DNA of 64,000 nt from Bacteroidales bacterium. Its GTDB lineage: Bacteria > Bacteroidota > Bacteroidia > Bacteroidales > F082. A program made the position numbers and the translations under genes. The notes below the pieces were generated by a model. It made no database searches, had not been told where the DNA came from, and saw only the letters and a list, made by a program, of their open reading frames with translations. Positions 32,640 through 41,049 of this stretch are shown in pieces. How positions within the stretch are numbered: the first letter of the stretch is position 1; every line of letters begins with the position of its first letter. The stretch lies in NCBI GenBank assembly GCA_016936355.1, contig JAFGYB010000055.1:33883-97882 (forward strand). Direction: 5' to 3'.

Positions 32640-34154
32640 ATGAATAAACCACGCTTAAGTTTTTGGCAAATCTGGAATATGAATGTTGGGTTTCTGGGCA
32701 TCCAATTTAGCTTTGGATTGCAGCAAACAGCCATTAATCCGATCTTTTCTTTTTTGGGTGCTCACAACGATCAACTTCCGTTATTGAACATTGCGGGTCC
32801 TGTAACCGGACTGATTATTCAACCTCTGATTGGTGCCGTTTCTGATAAAACGTGGTCTTTTAATTGGGGCAGACGAAAACCCTATTTCCTGGTTGGGGCT
32901 ATTTTGGCCAGTCTTTGTCTTTTTGCCTTTCCTTTCAGCCCCGTTTTGTGGTTTGCCGTTGGGTTGCTTTGGATTTTGGATGCCGCCAACAACACCGCCA
33001 TGGAGCCCTACAGGGCTTTCGTAGGCGACAAGCTCCCGGATGAACAATATACCATGGGCTTTCAGATGCAAAGTCTTTTTGTAGGTGCCGGTATCGTGTT
33101 AGCCAATGCTTCCATATTTGTCTTCCAGGATTGGTTTGGTGGCGGAGAAATTCATCAGGCTGCCGGAACCATTCCCCGATGGTTGTATTATTCCTTTTTT
33201 ATTGGAGCTATTGCTTCTGTAACCACAATTCTGTGGTCGGTATGGAAAACGCCTGAAATTCCACCATCCGACGAAGAGATAAAAGAAATTCAGGAATTTA
33301 ATCAGGGGAAACCCCATCAGCTGATTCAGATCTTGAGTGCTGTGGTGGTTATTTTTTCCCTGCCGCTGGGCTTGGGGCTTTTGATTGCCTATTACCTTTT
33401 CCCTGTCCTGTTGCACGAATACAACTATTTGGTTGTGCTCATGCTGGTCATCGCATTTGCCTGGCTGTTTACCTTGTTCAGGATGGTAAAAAGAAATTCA
33501 AACAATCGTGTATTAAACAGACTGGGAGATTTGCTGGGGCCGATTATGGAGGCAACCAATGCCATTTCCGAAATGCCCCGGTTGTTGCGACAGCTTTCCT
33601 GGGTTTATTTGTTCCAATGGTATGCTTTGTTTGTTTATTGGCAGTTCGTTGCGCCGATGTCTGTAGAAAGCCTGGGAATTTCAGAAGGAGCAGCACTGGG
33701 ACAAGCCGCTTTTATGAACATGGTTTATAACGCAACAACGATGGTTGTAGCCTTGGTGTTGGTGCCTTTTGCCAGTAAATACGGTAATAAGCGGGTTTAT
33801 TCGGTGAGTTTGTTCTTCACCGGATTGGCAATGCTGAGCATGCCTTATGTCCACAACCGTTGGTTCCTTATCATACCAATGATCTTTTTTGGAATCGGCT
33901 GGGCCGCCATGATGGGAATTCCGTATTCGATGGTTTCCAAAGTTATCCCTCAGGAAAGGAGAGGAGTTTATATGGGCATAATTAATATGATGATTGTCAT
34001 TCCCATGCTCATTCAAACCATCACTTTCGGACCCATTATTAAAAACTTTCTGAACAACTCGGCCGTCAATGCAATTCTCTTTGGCGGCGTGTTCTTTTTG
34101 ATTGCCGGAATCCTGGCACTGTTTTTAAGTAATAGCAAAGTAAGTACGGATTAA
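32640..34154 (+). CDS. MFS sugar transporter, SLC45/SUT-like (alpha-glucoside/sucrose)
   Basis: 504-residue major facilitator with 12 predicted helices and a longer central loop (about residues 205-230). The N-terminal half carries GFLGIQFSFGLQQTAINPIF, IQPLIGAVSDKTW and the loop-2 signature NWGRRKPYFLVGA, which mark the SLC45/plant-SUT/GPH-related branch that carries sucrose and maltose with protons. It has no signal or soluble domains. It lies 90 nt after the kinase gene and 11 nt before the phosphorylase gene. SuxC of Xanthomonas, a sucrose carrier, is the best functional parallel I know. Cargo is inferred from context. Confidence 0.85.
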   Translation: MNKPRLSFWQIWNMNVGFLGIQFSFGLQQTAINPIFSFLGAHNDQLPLLNIAGPVTGLIIQPLIGAVSDKTWSFNWGRRKPYFLVGAILASLCLFAFPFSPVLWFAVGLLWILDAANNTAMEPYRAFVGDKLPDEQYTMGFQMQSLFVGAGIVLANASIFVFQDWFGGGEIHQAAGTIPRWLYYSFFIGAIASVTTILWSVWKTPEIPPSDEEIKEIQEFNQGKPHQLIQILSAVVVIFSLPLGLGLLIAYYLFPVLLHEYNYLVVLMLVIAFAWLFTLFRMVKRNSNNRVLNRLGDLLGPIMEATNAISEMPRLLRQLSWVYLFQWYALFVYWQFVAPMSVESLGISEGAALGQAAFMNMVYNATTMVVALVLVPFASKYGNKRVYSVSLFFTGLAMLSMPYVHNRWFLIIPMIFFGIGWAAMMGIPYSMVSKVIPQERRGVYMGIINMMIVIPMLIQTITFGPIIKNFLNNSAVNAILFGGVFFLIAGILALFLSNSKVSTD

Positions 34155-34165
34155 AACAACATAAA

Positions 34166-35635
34166 ATGCCTGTTAAAAACAAAGTCCAGCTGATTACCTA
34201 TCCCGATTCCCTGGGTGGAACTATTAAAACTCTTCACATGGTTCTGAAAAAGCACTTTGACGGCCTCTTTCAGGGAGGAATTCATCTGTTACCTCCTTAT
34301 CCGTCGTCGGGAGACCGGGGTTTTGCCCCTGTTTCCTATTTCGAGATTGCCCCTGAATTTGGAGACTGGCAGGATGTAAAAGCCCTGGGAGAAGAATACG
34401 ATTTATTACTGGATTTTATGGTGAACCACATATCAAAGGCCTCCCCTTATGTTCAGGATTTTCTCAAAAACGGGAGAAGATCGGAATACGCTGATATGTT
34501 TTTGACGCTTGATAAAATCTGGCCCGACGGAGAGCCCGTACAACAGGATATTGACCGGATGTTTTTGCGCAGAAAAGTGCCGTATTCCACTTTTAGTGTA
34601 ACGGAAAGCGGAACAAAAGAAAAATTATGGACGACCTTTGGTAAAACAGATCCGTCCGAGCAAATAGATCTGGACATTCAGGCTGCGATAACCCGAACCT
34701 TTTTTAAGGAAGTTTTTACTTTTTTCAGTAAAAACAACATCCGGATTGTGCGTCTGGATGCGGTGGGTTATGTAATCAAAAAACTGGGATCCAGTTGTTT
34801 TTTTGTGGAACCCGATATCTACCGGTTTCTGGATGAAATCAAAGACCTAGCCGATAAGCTGAACATTGAATTATTGCCCGAAGTGCATGCCCAAATCAAT
34901 ACGCAGTACAAACTTTCCGAAAGTGGTTTCTGGATTTACGATTTTGTTTTGCCCTATTATATTCTGGAAGCGGTTCTGTTTCATCGGTCCGACAGGCTGG
35001 CGGATTATTTGAAAACCAGGCCACACCGACAGTTTACTATGCTCGATTGCCACGACGGTATCCCTGTAAAACCCGATCTGGATGATTTGGTTTCTTCGGC
35101 TGATGCCCGAAAAGTGGTGGATGTTTGTGTCGAACGGGGTGCCAACCTCAGTTTGATTTATGCCGATGAACACAAAAGTCCTGATGGTTTCGATGTACAT
35201 CAGGTCCGTTGTACTATTTACAGTGCGTTGGGTGAAAACGACGATGCCTATGTTCAGGCCAGAGCCTTGCAGCTGTTTACTCCGGGAATTCCTCAGGTGT
35301 ATTATGTAGGTTTGTTAGCGGGAAAGAATGACGTGGATCGTGTTGCCAGAACCGGCGAAGGCCGTGAAATAAACCGTCATAATTATACCCAAAAGGAAAT
35401 TGAAAATACAGTGAAACAAGATATTGTACAACGGTTGATAAGACTGATCCAATTCAGAGATACTCATCCTTCTTTTGATGGTTCCTTTTCGGTTCAGAAA
35501 CAAAAAGAGTATGAGATTGTTCTGAAATGGGAGCTTGATAAAAGGTACAGCATCTTAACGGCTAATCTGGAAACTCATCAATCATCTGTAACGTGCAACG
35601 ATGAACATGGAAATGCGGTGACACAGATAATTTGA
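34166..35635 (+). CDS. GH13_18 phosphorylase, probably sucrose 6F-phosphate phosphorylase or sucrose phosphorylase
   Basis: 489-residue sucrose-phosphorylase-type GH13 enzyme, lacking a signal. Family segments are KNKVQLITYPDSLGGTIK, IHLLPPYPSSGDRGFAPV, LDFMVNHIS and VYYVGLLAGKNDV. Catalytic residues: nucleophile Asp198 (RLDAV), acid/base Glu239 (LLPEVH), transition-state Asp297 (CHDGIP). They release glucose-1-phosphate with retention. Aligned by eye to the Bifidobacterium adolescentis enzyme, the acceptor-site Pro134 and Tyr344 are Arg135 and His345 here. I recall Arg134/His344 as the fructose-phosphate contacts of sucrose 6F-phosphate phosphorylases. Plain sucrose phosphorylase, or glucosylglycerate/glucosylglycerol phosphorylase, remain alternatives. 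Last gene of the locus, followed by a terminator. Confidence 0.85.
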   Translation: MPVKNKVQLITYPDSLGGTIKTLHMVLKKHFDGLFQGGIHLLPPYPSSGDRGFAPVSYFEIAPEFGDWQDVKALGEEYDLLLDFMVNHISKASPYVQDFLKNGRRSEYADMFLTLDKIWPDGEPVQQDIDRMFLRRKVPYSTFSVTESGTKEKLWTTFGKTDPSEQIDLDIQAAITRTFFKEVFTFFSKNNIRIVRLDAVGYVIKKLGSSCFFVEPDIYRFLDEIKDLADKLNIELLPEVHAQINTQYKLSESGFWIYDFVLPYYILEAVLFHRSDRLADYLKTRPHRQFTMLDCHDGIPVKPDLDDLVSSADARKVVDVCVERGANLSLIYADEHKSPDGFDVHQVRCTIYSALGENDDAYVQARALQLFTPGIPQVYYVGLLAGKNDVDRVARTGEGREINRHNYTQKEIENTVKQDIVQRLIRLIQFRDTHPSFDGSFSVQKQKEYEIVLKWELDKRYSILTANLETHQSSVTCNDEHGNAVTQII

Positions 35636-35655
35636 TCAAAGTAAAGAGATACTGA

Positions 35656-35690
35656 AAAGGCCTTCCTGTTGATGCAGAAAGGCCTTCTTG
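35656..35690. terminator. terminator ending the sugar locus
   Basis: AAGGCCTT repeated on both sides of a short spacer, pairing as an 8-bp stem, with CTTGGTTTTT after it. It stands between convergent genes and probably works in both directions. Confidence 0.75.
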
Positions 35691-35706
35691 GTTTTTGTAG
35701 ATATCT

Positions 35707-37089
35707 TTAGAATAAAAAGTTCAATCCAATGTAGGTTCCGGAGGTGCCATCCTGTGCATTAAAAGCACGTCCGTGCTGCACAGAAATGATGAAATTCTGG
35801 TTCATGGCAATGAAAAAGCCCATGCCGGCACTGTTGTGCAAACCTTCGGCATCTTTTTTGAAATAGTCAGCAGCTACATAACCGGGATCAAAAGCTGTTG
35901 TGTTTGTAGGCTCAGTGAATTTATATTTCTGGATGGTTGTTCCACTGTCAAAGAAAGTATTCAATGCCAGGTAAAAATTCTGGTTGATGAACCTGAAGTT
36001 GACAAATTTCCAGCGGAATTCAAAGTTTCCGTAAGCTACTCCATCGCCGATGATCCGGTTTCTCAGAATACCCCGCAAGGTACTGCTGCCTCCCAACCCT
36101 TCGTTGTAGGCTTTGGTTGAACGGGCGTAAAACATCAGCGGGAGGGCATAAAAAGGCGTGTGTCCGGCCAGATTGATCTGAGCGCCCAAACGGTAAGCAA
36201 AGGTCAGCCGGTCTTTAATCAGGGTGAAATATTCGCGGTGCGTAATGGATAATTTAACAAAACCATCATCCATGTTGGACAAAAATTTAGGTGCGGCTGC
36301 CAGTACAACCTCCGTCCAAACCCCTTTGTTGGGATTGGCTTCGTTGTCGCGGCTGTCGTATTCAAAAGCAGCTTTCAGTACCGTAAAGGCACCTCCATTT
36401 TTTTCGCTTTGCGGAATGATTCCCCAGGAAACATACTTATCATACAAACCGGGGATGTCGGGCAACAGTTTGTCCGATTTCCCTTTGTTCAGCAAGGCAA
36501 TATCAACAGGAGCTACTTTAATGTTGTAGTATCCGGCTCCCACAATCCAGTGGAATTTCGGGTTTTTGAAATACCCCATAAAGTCCGCCTTCATCCGGAA
36601 GAATTTTCTCTGATAGTTATAAAAAACACGGCTCCTGTAATCCGGACTGTTGTCATCAACCCAGCTGGAATTATACACGGCATCATACCCGTTGAATCCG
36701 TAAAAAGAATAAGCCTGATCGGGCATGTAGCTCAGGTCAAAATACACGCGCATTCCCTTGATGAGGTCTTTGGTGTTGTAATTGATGCGGTAGATGCCAC
36801 TGTTTTTAGTGAAGTGAGAAACTTCCGCATACAACGACTGTCGGTAATTGGGGTATTCGCTGCCATCACCGTAATTGTAGAGATTCATCAGGGCTCCGTA
36901 CTGAAATCCCAGATCACTGTCGAAAGAAATCACAGGCAAGGCACCCAGGTTCCATCCTTTTTTAACCTGTTCTTTCTTTTCTTTCTTCTCTTTCTTCTTG
37001 GCTTCCTTTTTGTCTTGTGCCTGCAGGCCGATGACAATGAATAGTGCCAGCAAAGTCATGAATACCGGTCTAAGTGTAATTTTTTTCAT
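35707..37089 (-). CDS. Omp85-family outer membrane beta-barrel (BamA/TamA-like C-terminal domain)
   Basis: 460-residue outer-membrane protein. A signal peptide (ends LQAQ) is followed by a highly charged Lys/Glu segment at about 25-44, then directly a 16-stranded barrel of the surface-antigen (D15/Omp85) type. The internal GGSSTLRGILRNRIIGDG motif corresponds to the VRGF/Y loop that folds into the Omp85 barrel. The C-terminus is YIGLNFLF, a normal beta-signal. There are no POTRA domains, so it is not BamA itself. Similar POTRA-less barrels in Bacteroidota are of unknown function. The charged linker may interact with the cell wall or a periplasmic partner. Transcribed alone, with ATG at 37089. 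Confidence 0.85.
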   Translation of the reverse strand: MKKITLRPVFMTLLALFIVIGLQAQDKKEAKKKEKKEKKEQVKKGWNLGALPVISFDSDLGFQYGALMNLYNYGDGSEYPNYRQSLYAEVSHFTKNSGIYRINYNTKDLIKGMRVYFDLSYMPDQAYSFYGFNGYDAVYNSSWVDDNSPDYRSRVFYNYQRKFFRMKADFMGYFKNPKFHWIVGAGYYNIKVAPVDIALLNKGKSDKLLPDIPGLYDKYVSWGIIPQSEKNGGAFTVLKAAFEYDSRDNEANPNKGVWTEVVLAAAPKFLSNMDDGFVKLSITHREYFTLIKDRLTFAYRLGAQINLAGHTPFYALPLMFYARSTKAYNEGLGGSSTLRGILRNRIIGDGVAYGNFEFRWKFVNFRFINQNFYLALNTFFDSGTTIQKYKFTEPTNTTAFDPGYVAADYFKKDAEGLHNSAGMGFFIAMNQNFIISVQHGRAFNAQDGTSGTYIGLNFLF

Positions 37090-37224
37090 GGTTTGTTTTT
37101 TCGTGTGTACAATGCAACAGGCTCGTTCTTCTTAAGTTGAACCGGCTGATTTGCAGGATTTCCGATTTAACTTAATTTAATAAAACAGCGGTGTTGCCGC
37201 ATAATTGCTTGCTAATTTAAGATT

Positions 37225-37232
37225 TATCTTTG
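37225..37232 (+). promoter_or_regulatory. -7 promoter element of the exported CarboxypepD_reg-like gene
   Basis: TATCTTTG, a perfect TAnnTTTG, 17 nt before the ATG at 37250. It also rules out the upstream in-frame start at 37205. Confidence 0.55.
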
Positions 37233-37249
37233 TATTTCATCCTTTTTTA

Positions 37250-37945
37250 ATGGAAATTTCAAAAAACAATAAAGAACCACATTTTCACCTGCGGGAAGGC
37301 TTATTTTTCCTTACTTCGTTTTTGATATTTTGTCTTCCCAAATTATTACAGGCACAGCAGGAAAAAGAAAAAGAACTGATTACATTCTCGGGTAAAGTAA
37401 TGGAGGCTGCCCGACACAAAGGCATACCGGATGTTCAGGTGATCAGTCGTAAAAATCTGGTGGGGAGTTTCAGTGAACAGAACGGAGATTTTGAAGTACT
37501 GGTTACTCCCGGCGATTCGCTGCTCATTACCAGCACGGGCTACGCTTCCCTGCATGTTGCCATCACCGACAGTTTACTTTCGCTGGATCATGTGCCTGTT
37601 TTTTACATGGCGGCAGATACCATTCAGATGCATGAAGTAATCATCAGAGGCTATCCCAATTATCAGATCCTGAAACAGAGAATTGCTCATATGAAACCAC
37701 AGGACAGGCCGTTTAATGTAGTTGATTATATGAAAGAGCATCCGCTGCTTTATCTGCAGCCCAGCTCAGGGACCAGTATGACGGGACCGGTTCAGTTGCT
37801 TTATAATCTGTTGAACTCAGAAGCAGTTTTGCAACGGCAGCTAATCCGAAACAGAAGACGATACAACAAAAACATGATTAAACTGGGCAGAATTCAGGAT
37901 ACTATTCCCGCTATCCCTGACTATATGCGAGAGCTGAAACGCTGA
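37250..37945 (+). CDS. exported protein with CarboxypepD_reg-like domain
   Basis: 231-residue protein with a signal peptide (hydrophobic segment about residues 17-36, ending LQAQ). A carboxypeptidase-regulatory-like beta-sandwich follows (ITFSGKVMEAARHKGIPDVQ, then GSFSEQNGDFEVLVTPGDSL, about 43-115), then a helical, Arg/Lys-rich C-terminal region. This N-terminal domain is common at the head of TonB receptors, but here there is no barrel. The function is unknown; periplasmic or envelope location is likely. Its last 35 bases overlap, tail to tail, the end of comF on the other strand. Confidence 0.8.
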   Translation: MEISKNNKEPHFHLREGLFFLTSFLIFCLPKLLQAQQEKEKELITFSGKVMEAARHKGIPDVQVISRKNLVGSFSEQNGDFEVLVTPGDSLLITSTGYASLHVAITDSLLSLDHVPVFYMAADTIQMHEVIIRGYPNYQILKQRIAHMKPQDRPFNVVDYMKEHPLLYLQPSSGTSMTGPVQLLYNLLNSEAVLQRQLIRNRRRYNKNMIKLGRIQDTIPAIPDYMRELKR

Positions 37946-38612
37946 TGCGGATGCCGGGAATTTTTTGAAGCAGGTTCCCACACGCCTCAATCGTCGAACC
38001 GGTGGTAATCACATCATCAATCAGTATCACGTGTTTGCCCTCTAACCGTGCTTCATTTTTCAGAGCAAAGATGTCTTTTACGTTTTCCCAGCGTTCAAAC
38101 CGCGATTTTTTAGTCTGTGTGGAGGAGTGAACCTGTCGAAACAGAATATCGTCGGCCAGACTTGCCTGCATAGTCGTCTCCATACCCCGGGCAATCATAC
38201 GGCTTTGGTTGTATCCTCTTTTTCGTTCTTTGACAGGATGTAAAGGAACGGGAATCAGGTAATCTGCATCCTGATACAAGGGGCTTTCATTCAGCTCGTT
38301 GCCAAACAATTCACCCAGATACAACCCCACTTCTTTTTGGCCTTTGTATTTTAACTGATGGATCAGGTGCTGCACGTTCCCGCCTTTGTTGAAGAACAAA
38401 AAAGCTGTGGCTGATTGCAGTATGAGCCTTCCGTCGAAAATTTCCTTCACGGGATTTTCTTTGTGCACCTGAAATTGCGTTCGGGGCAGGTGGTAAAGAC
38501 AGTGGGAACAGAGTACCTTTTCGTGTCGGGCCAGCGGCTGACTGCATGCCAGACACAGTTTCGGGAATAAAAGTCCCACCAGGTCTTCAAACAAAGTTGA
38601 AAACACAGGCAT
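37911..38612 (-). CDS. comF: ComF-family phosphoribosyltransferase
   Basis: 233-residue ComF protein: an N-terminal four-cysteine zinc finger (CLACSQPL and CSHCLYHLP), then a type I phosphoribosyltransferase domain with the PRPP loop ILIDDVITTGSTIEACG. ComF proteins take part in DNA uptake and transformation in several bacteria, probably assisting single-strand import or processing, though the biochemical role is unsettled. It lies 11 nt downstream of ftsX on the same strand. Its stop codon is inside the 3' end of the convergent gene at 37250-37945. Family call is firm. Confidence 0.92.
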   Translation of the reverse strand: MPVFSTLFEDLVGLLFPKLCLACSQPLARHEKVLCSHCLYHLPRTQFQVHKENPVKEIFDGRLILQSATAFLFFNKGGNVQHLIHQLKYKGQKEVGLYLGELFGNELNESPLYQDADYLIPVPLHPVKERKRGYNQSRMIARGMETTMQASLADDILFRQVHSSTQTKKSRFERWENVKDIFALKNEARLEGKHVILIDDVITTGSTIEACGNLLQKIPGIRISVSALAYSQG

Positions 38613-38623
38613 TTTACAGGTTC

Positions 38624-39508
38624 TTATAAATACAAATGGTTTTTATTCATGTTCAGATACCGGTCTACCGCTACCCGGGTCGAAAATCCGGATACCAGCA
38701 TCCCCAGTAACACGATAAACAAATACAATCCTCCCACCAGCTGATTGCTTTCGAGTAAGCCCAGTTCGGGAATGTTTTCGCGGGCAACAATTAATACTCC
38801 GGTGAGTAACAACAAGGACAATACTGCACTGATGATCCCGTGCAGAATCCCTTTCAGAATAAAGGGCCTTCGGATAAAAGTTTCTGTAGCTCCCACCAGT
38901 TGCATACTTTTGATTACAAACCGTTTGGAATAAATAGACAACCGAATGGTGTTGTTGATCAGTGTAACCGATATCAACAACAGAAGCACACTTAGTCCCA
39001 ACAGGATCAGACCAATCTTATTCAGGTTTTTGTTGATCACTTCCACCAGCGACTTTTGGTAATACACTTCTTTGACCAGTGGATTTTTCAGTATCTGATC
39101 CTTGATAAGCGTGATGCTGTCGTTGTTGGCCCACTGGGCATGAAAACGCACATCAATGGAGGGGAGCAACGGGTTATCCTGATCACCCCAGAAATCAACA
39201 AAGTCGGAACCCAGTGCTTTTTTCAGTCGTTCCACCGCTTCAGTTTTTGTGATGTATTCGGTGGATTTGACATAGTTTTTGGTGTCGAGGATCTTTTGCA
39301 AATGCATCACATCTGCTTCTTTAACCCCCGGTTTGATGATGATCTCGAAACCGATGTTTTCCTTGATATAATTGGAAAGTGTCTTGGCATGAATGATCAG
39401 CAGGCCCAGAAAACCCAGGGTGAACAGCACCAAAGTGATACTAATCACCGAAGTAATGTATGCGGTTTGCATCCGCCGTTTCGTGTATTTTTCTTCTCTG
39501 GTCTGCAT
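38624..39508 (-). CDS. ftsX: cell division protein FtsX
   Basis: 294-residue FtsX, the membrane part of the FtsE-FtsX complex that activates cell-wall hydrolases at the septum. The layout is an N-terminal cytoplasmic stub, membrane helix at about 15-40, periplasmic domain to about 165, then three helices (about 168-190, 220-240, 262-285). Family features include YITKTEAVERLKKALG in the periplasmic domain and IYSKRFVIKSMQLVGATETF between helices. ftsE is not adjacent, as is usual in Bacteroidota. comF follows after 11 nt. The M23 peptidase at 948 is the kind of hydrolase it might control, but nothing here links the two. Confidence 0.92.
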   Translation of the reverse strand: MQTREEKYTKRRMQTAYITSVISITLVLFTLGFLGLLIIHAKTLSNYIKENIGFEIIIKPGVKEADVMHLQKILDTKNYVKSTEYITKTEAVERLKKALGSDFVDFWGDQDNPLLPSIDVRFHAQWANNDSITLIKDQILKNPLVKEVYYQKSLVEVINKNLNKIGLILLGLSVLLLLISVTLINNTIRLSIYSKRFVIKSMQLVGATETFIRRPFILKGILHGIISAVLSLLLLTGVLIVARENIPELGLLESNQLVGGLYLFIVLLGMLVSGFSTRVAVDRYLNMNKNHLYL

Positions 39509-39707
39509 ATAAAGTGCTAAAATAGGAAATTTTCAGCCTTCTGTAGGTCTGCTTTGAACGTTTTTGGGTCTTCAGAATACCCCTTCCCTCAAATTCAGGT
39601 TCTTTCCAACCTTGCATCATGAACCTGAGTATATTAGTATCTGTCGTTAAAATTCGTTAAACTCAATTTTACTACAGATTTTTTTAGGTCAGGGAACTAA
39701 ATTTAAA

Positions 39708-39715
39708 TAATTTTG
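39708..39715 (+). promoter_or_regulatory. -7 promoter element of the two-gene exported-protein unit
   Basis: TAATTTTG, a perfect TAnnTTTG, 32 nt before the ATG, with a TTTA about 21 nt upstream as a possible -33. Confidence 0.5.
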
Positions 39716-39747
39716 TAGGGCTATAGGAATAATAAAATTTTACAAGA

Positions 39748-40413
39748 ATGAGAAAGAAAACGTGGACCTCTGCCACCGGGGTACTAATGGTGGTTTTGTT
39801 TGCATCGTTGATGATGGGCGGACTAACATCGTGCAAGAGCAAGAAAAAACTCGCCCGCGAGAAGGCAGCAGCAGAATATGCTGCCCGTGTGGAACAGGCT
39901 AAAAAAACGTTGACAGCGATATTGGACGGCACAACCGGTTGGACATTAGACGAACAGCAAAAACAGTTTGATACGATCAAATCTTACAACATTGACGATC
40001 CTCAGGTAAAAGATTTAATGGCGAAAGTTTCCGAAAAACTCAAAGGCGAACAAGCCGAAGCGGCCCGGAAGGCCGAAGAACAGCGTTTGCGGGATCAGGA
40101 GGCGGCCAAACGAAAGGCGGATATGGAGAAGTTCAAATCACTGAATGATGCGTTTAGTCAGATTGCCCAATCTGCAACCTACGATGGGGCCAATCAGCGA
40201 ATTCAACAAACACTGACCTTGTTTTCCACTCCCGAAGTGCCTGTTTTGATCATTATTGATCAGCAGCAGGGCTTTAACGACTATGACCGTCCCACTACCA
40301 TTGGTAAATTCCTGAATTACCTGAAGGATATGAGAGCCTATAAATTTGCAGTGGAATCGGTGAAGAAAGATGCCCAGGGTAAGATCACAGAGTTAGAACT
40401 GATTAAAAAGTAA
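39748..40413 (+). CDS. coiled-coil lipoprotein of unknown function
   Basis: 221-residue lipoprotein with lipobox GLTSC (Cys29), followed by a Lys-rich segment. A strongly helical charged region spans about residues 31-135 (KKLAREKAAAEYAARVEQAK and EAARKAEEQRLRDQEAAKRK), indicating a coiled coil. A small C-terminal alpha/beta domain follows, with VLIIIDQQQGFNDYDRPTTI. I do not recognise a family. It starts a two-gene unit with the exported protein 4 nt downstream; both end at one terminator, so they probably act together in the periplasm or at the outer membrane. Confidence 0.8.
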   Translation: MRKKTWTSATGVLMVVLFASLMMGGLTSCKSKKKLAREKAAAEYAARVEQAKKTLTAILDGTTGWTLDEQQKQFDTIKSYNIDDPQVKDLMAKVSEKLKGEQAEAARKAEEQRLRDQEAAKRKADMEKFKSLNDAFSQIAQSATYDGANQRIQQTLTLFSTPEVPVLIIIDQQQGFNDYDRPTTIGKFLNYLKDMRAYKFAVESVKKDAQGKITELELIKK

Positions 40414-40417
40414 AAAC

Positions 40418-40996
40418 ATGAAGAAAGTAGCACCTGTATTATTATTCCTTTTTGTATTTATGTCGGCCGGTCCGCTGCTGGCTCAGGACAACCTCAGTCC
40501 CGCCCGGAAACAGGCCATCGACAGTCTTGCCCTTGAAAAGGTCCGCGATTTAAGTAAATATATTACCATCATTGGAAGTAAAACAACTCCCTGGAGTGAA
40601 GCCAACCGGGTGATCGACCGGGCCGATGAGTTGTTTATGCCGGGTTCGCAAATGGGGGTTTCCTCTCTGTTGCATCCTAAAATTCAATATTATACGGTTC
40701 GTAAGTATTTTGAACGTTTGATGCGTCTCAATTATAATAAGGTGGAGATCGAATGGTACAAGATCAATTATGTCAGCGACCTGCAGCGGCAACCCGACGG
40801 TACTTATGTGGGAGTGATCACCATTTTCCAGAAATTCAAAGCCTATGATAAGGAAGGCCGCCTGTTGTATCAGGATACCACCAAAAAAGATATTACCGTA
40901 TATGTAAAAAGAAAACAAACCCAGATCCAGGGCCGGATGATCGGTTTCTGGGATGTGTTGCTCGGCGATATCCGGGTGAAAGAAACCTCGAAATAA
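40418..40996 (+). CDS. exported protein of unknown function
   Basis: 192-residue protein with a signal peptide (about 22 residues, ending LLAQ). A mixed alpha/beta domain of NTF2-like flavour follows: YITIIGSKTTPWSEANRVID, YYTVRKYFERLMRL, then beta strands with IEWYKINYVSDLQRQPDGTY. The C-terminal KRKQTQIQGRMIGFWDVLLG segment is distinctive, but I know no characterised relative. It is 4 nt after the lipoprotein gene. A periplasmic location is inferred from the signal. Confidence 0.78.
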   Translation: MKKVAPVLLFLFVFMSAGPLLAQDNLSPARKQAIDSLALEKVRDLSKYITIIGSKTTPWSEANRVIDRADELFMPGSQMGVSSLLHPKIQYYTVRKYFERLMRLNYNKVEIEWYKINYVSDLQRQPDGTYVGVITIFQKFKAYDKEGRLLYQDTTKKDITVYVKRKQTQIQGRMIGFWDVLLGDIRVKETSK

Positions 40997-41049
40997 AGAC
41001 TAAAAAAGAGTCTTTAAAAAAAGCCGGAATTATTTTTCCGGCTTTTTTT
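40995..41049. terminator. double hairpin terminator between convergent genes
   Basis: First hairpin AAAGACT/AGTCTTT (40995-41015) starts at the stop codon. The second is AAAAAGCCGGAA/TTCCGGCTTTTT (41018-41047), followed by T. The A and T tracts on both sides make the second hairpin bidirectional; it also serves pth, whose stop codon it touches. Confidence 0.9.

Noticed and set aside
24856..35690. SusC/SusD polysaccharide utilisation locus
   Set aside because: The receptor is too short for SusC, no SusD gene is present, and the enzymes lack secretion signals; a small-sugar uptake system fits better.
36409..37044. 211-codon open frame antisense to the Omp85-like gene
   Set aside because: Contains the mirror of the Lys/Glu tract as a Phe/Leu run; no independent support.
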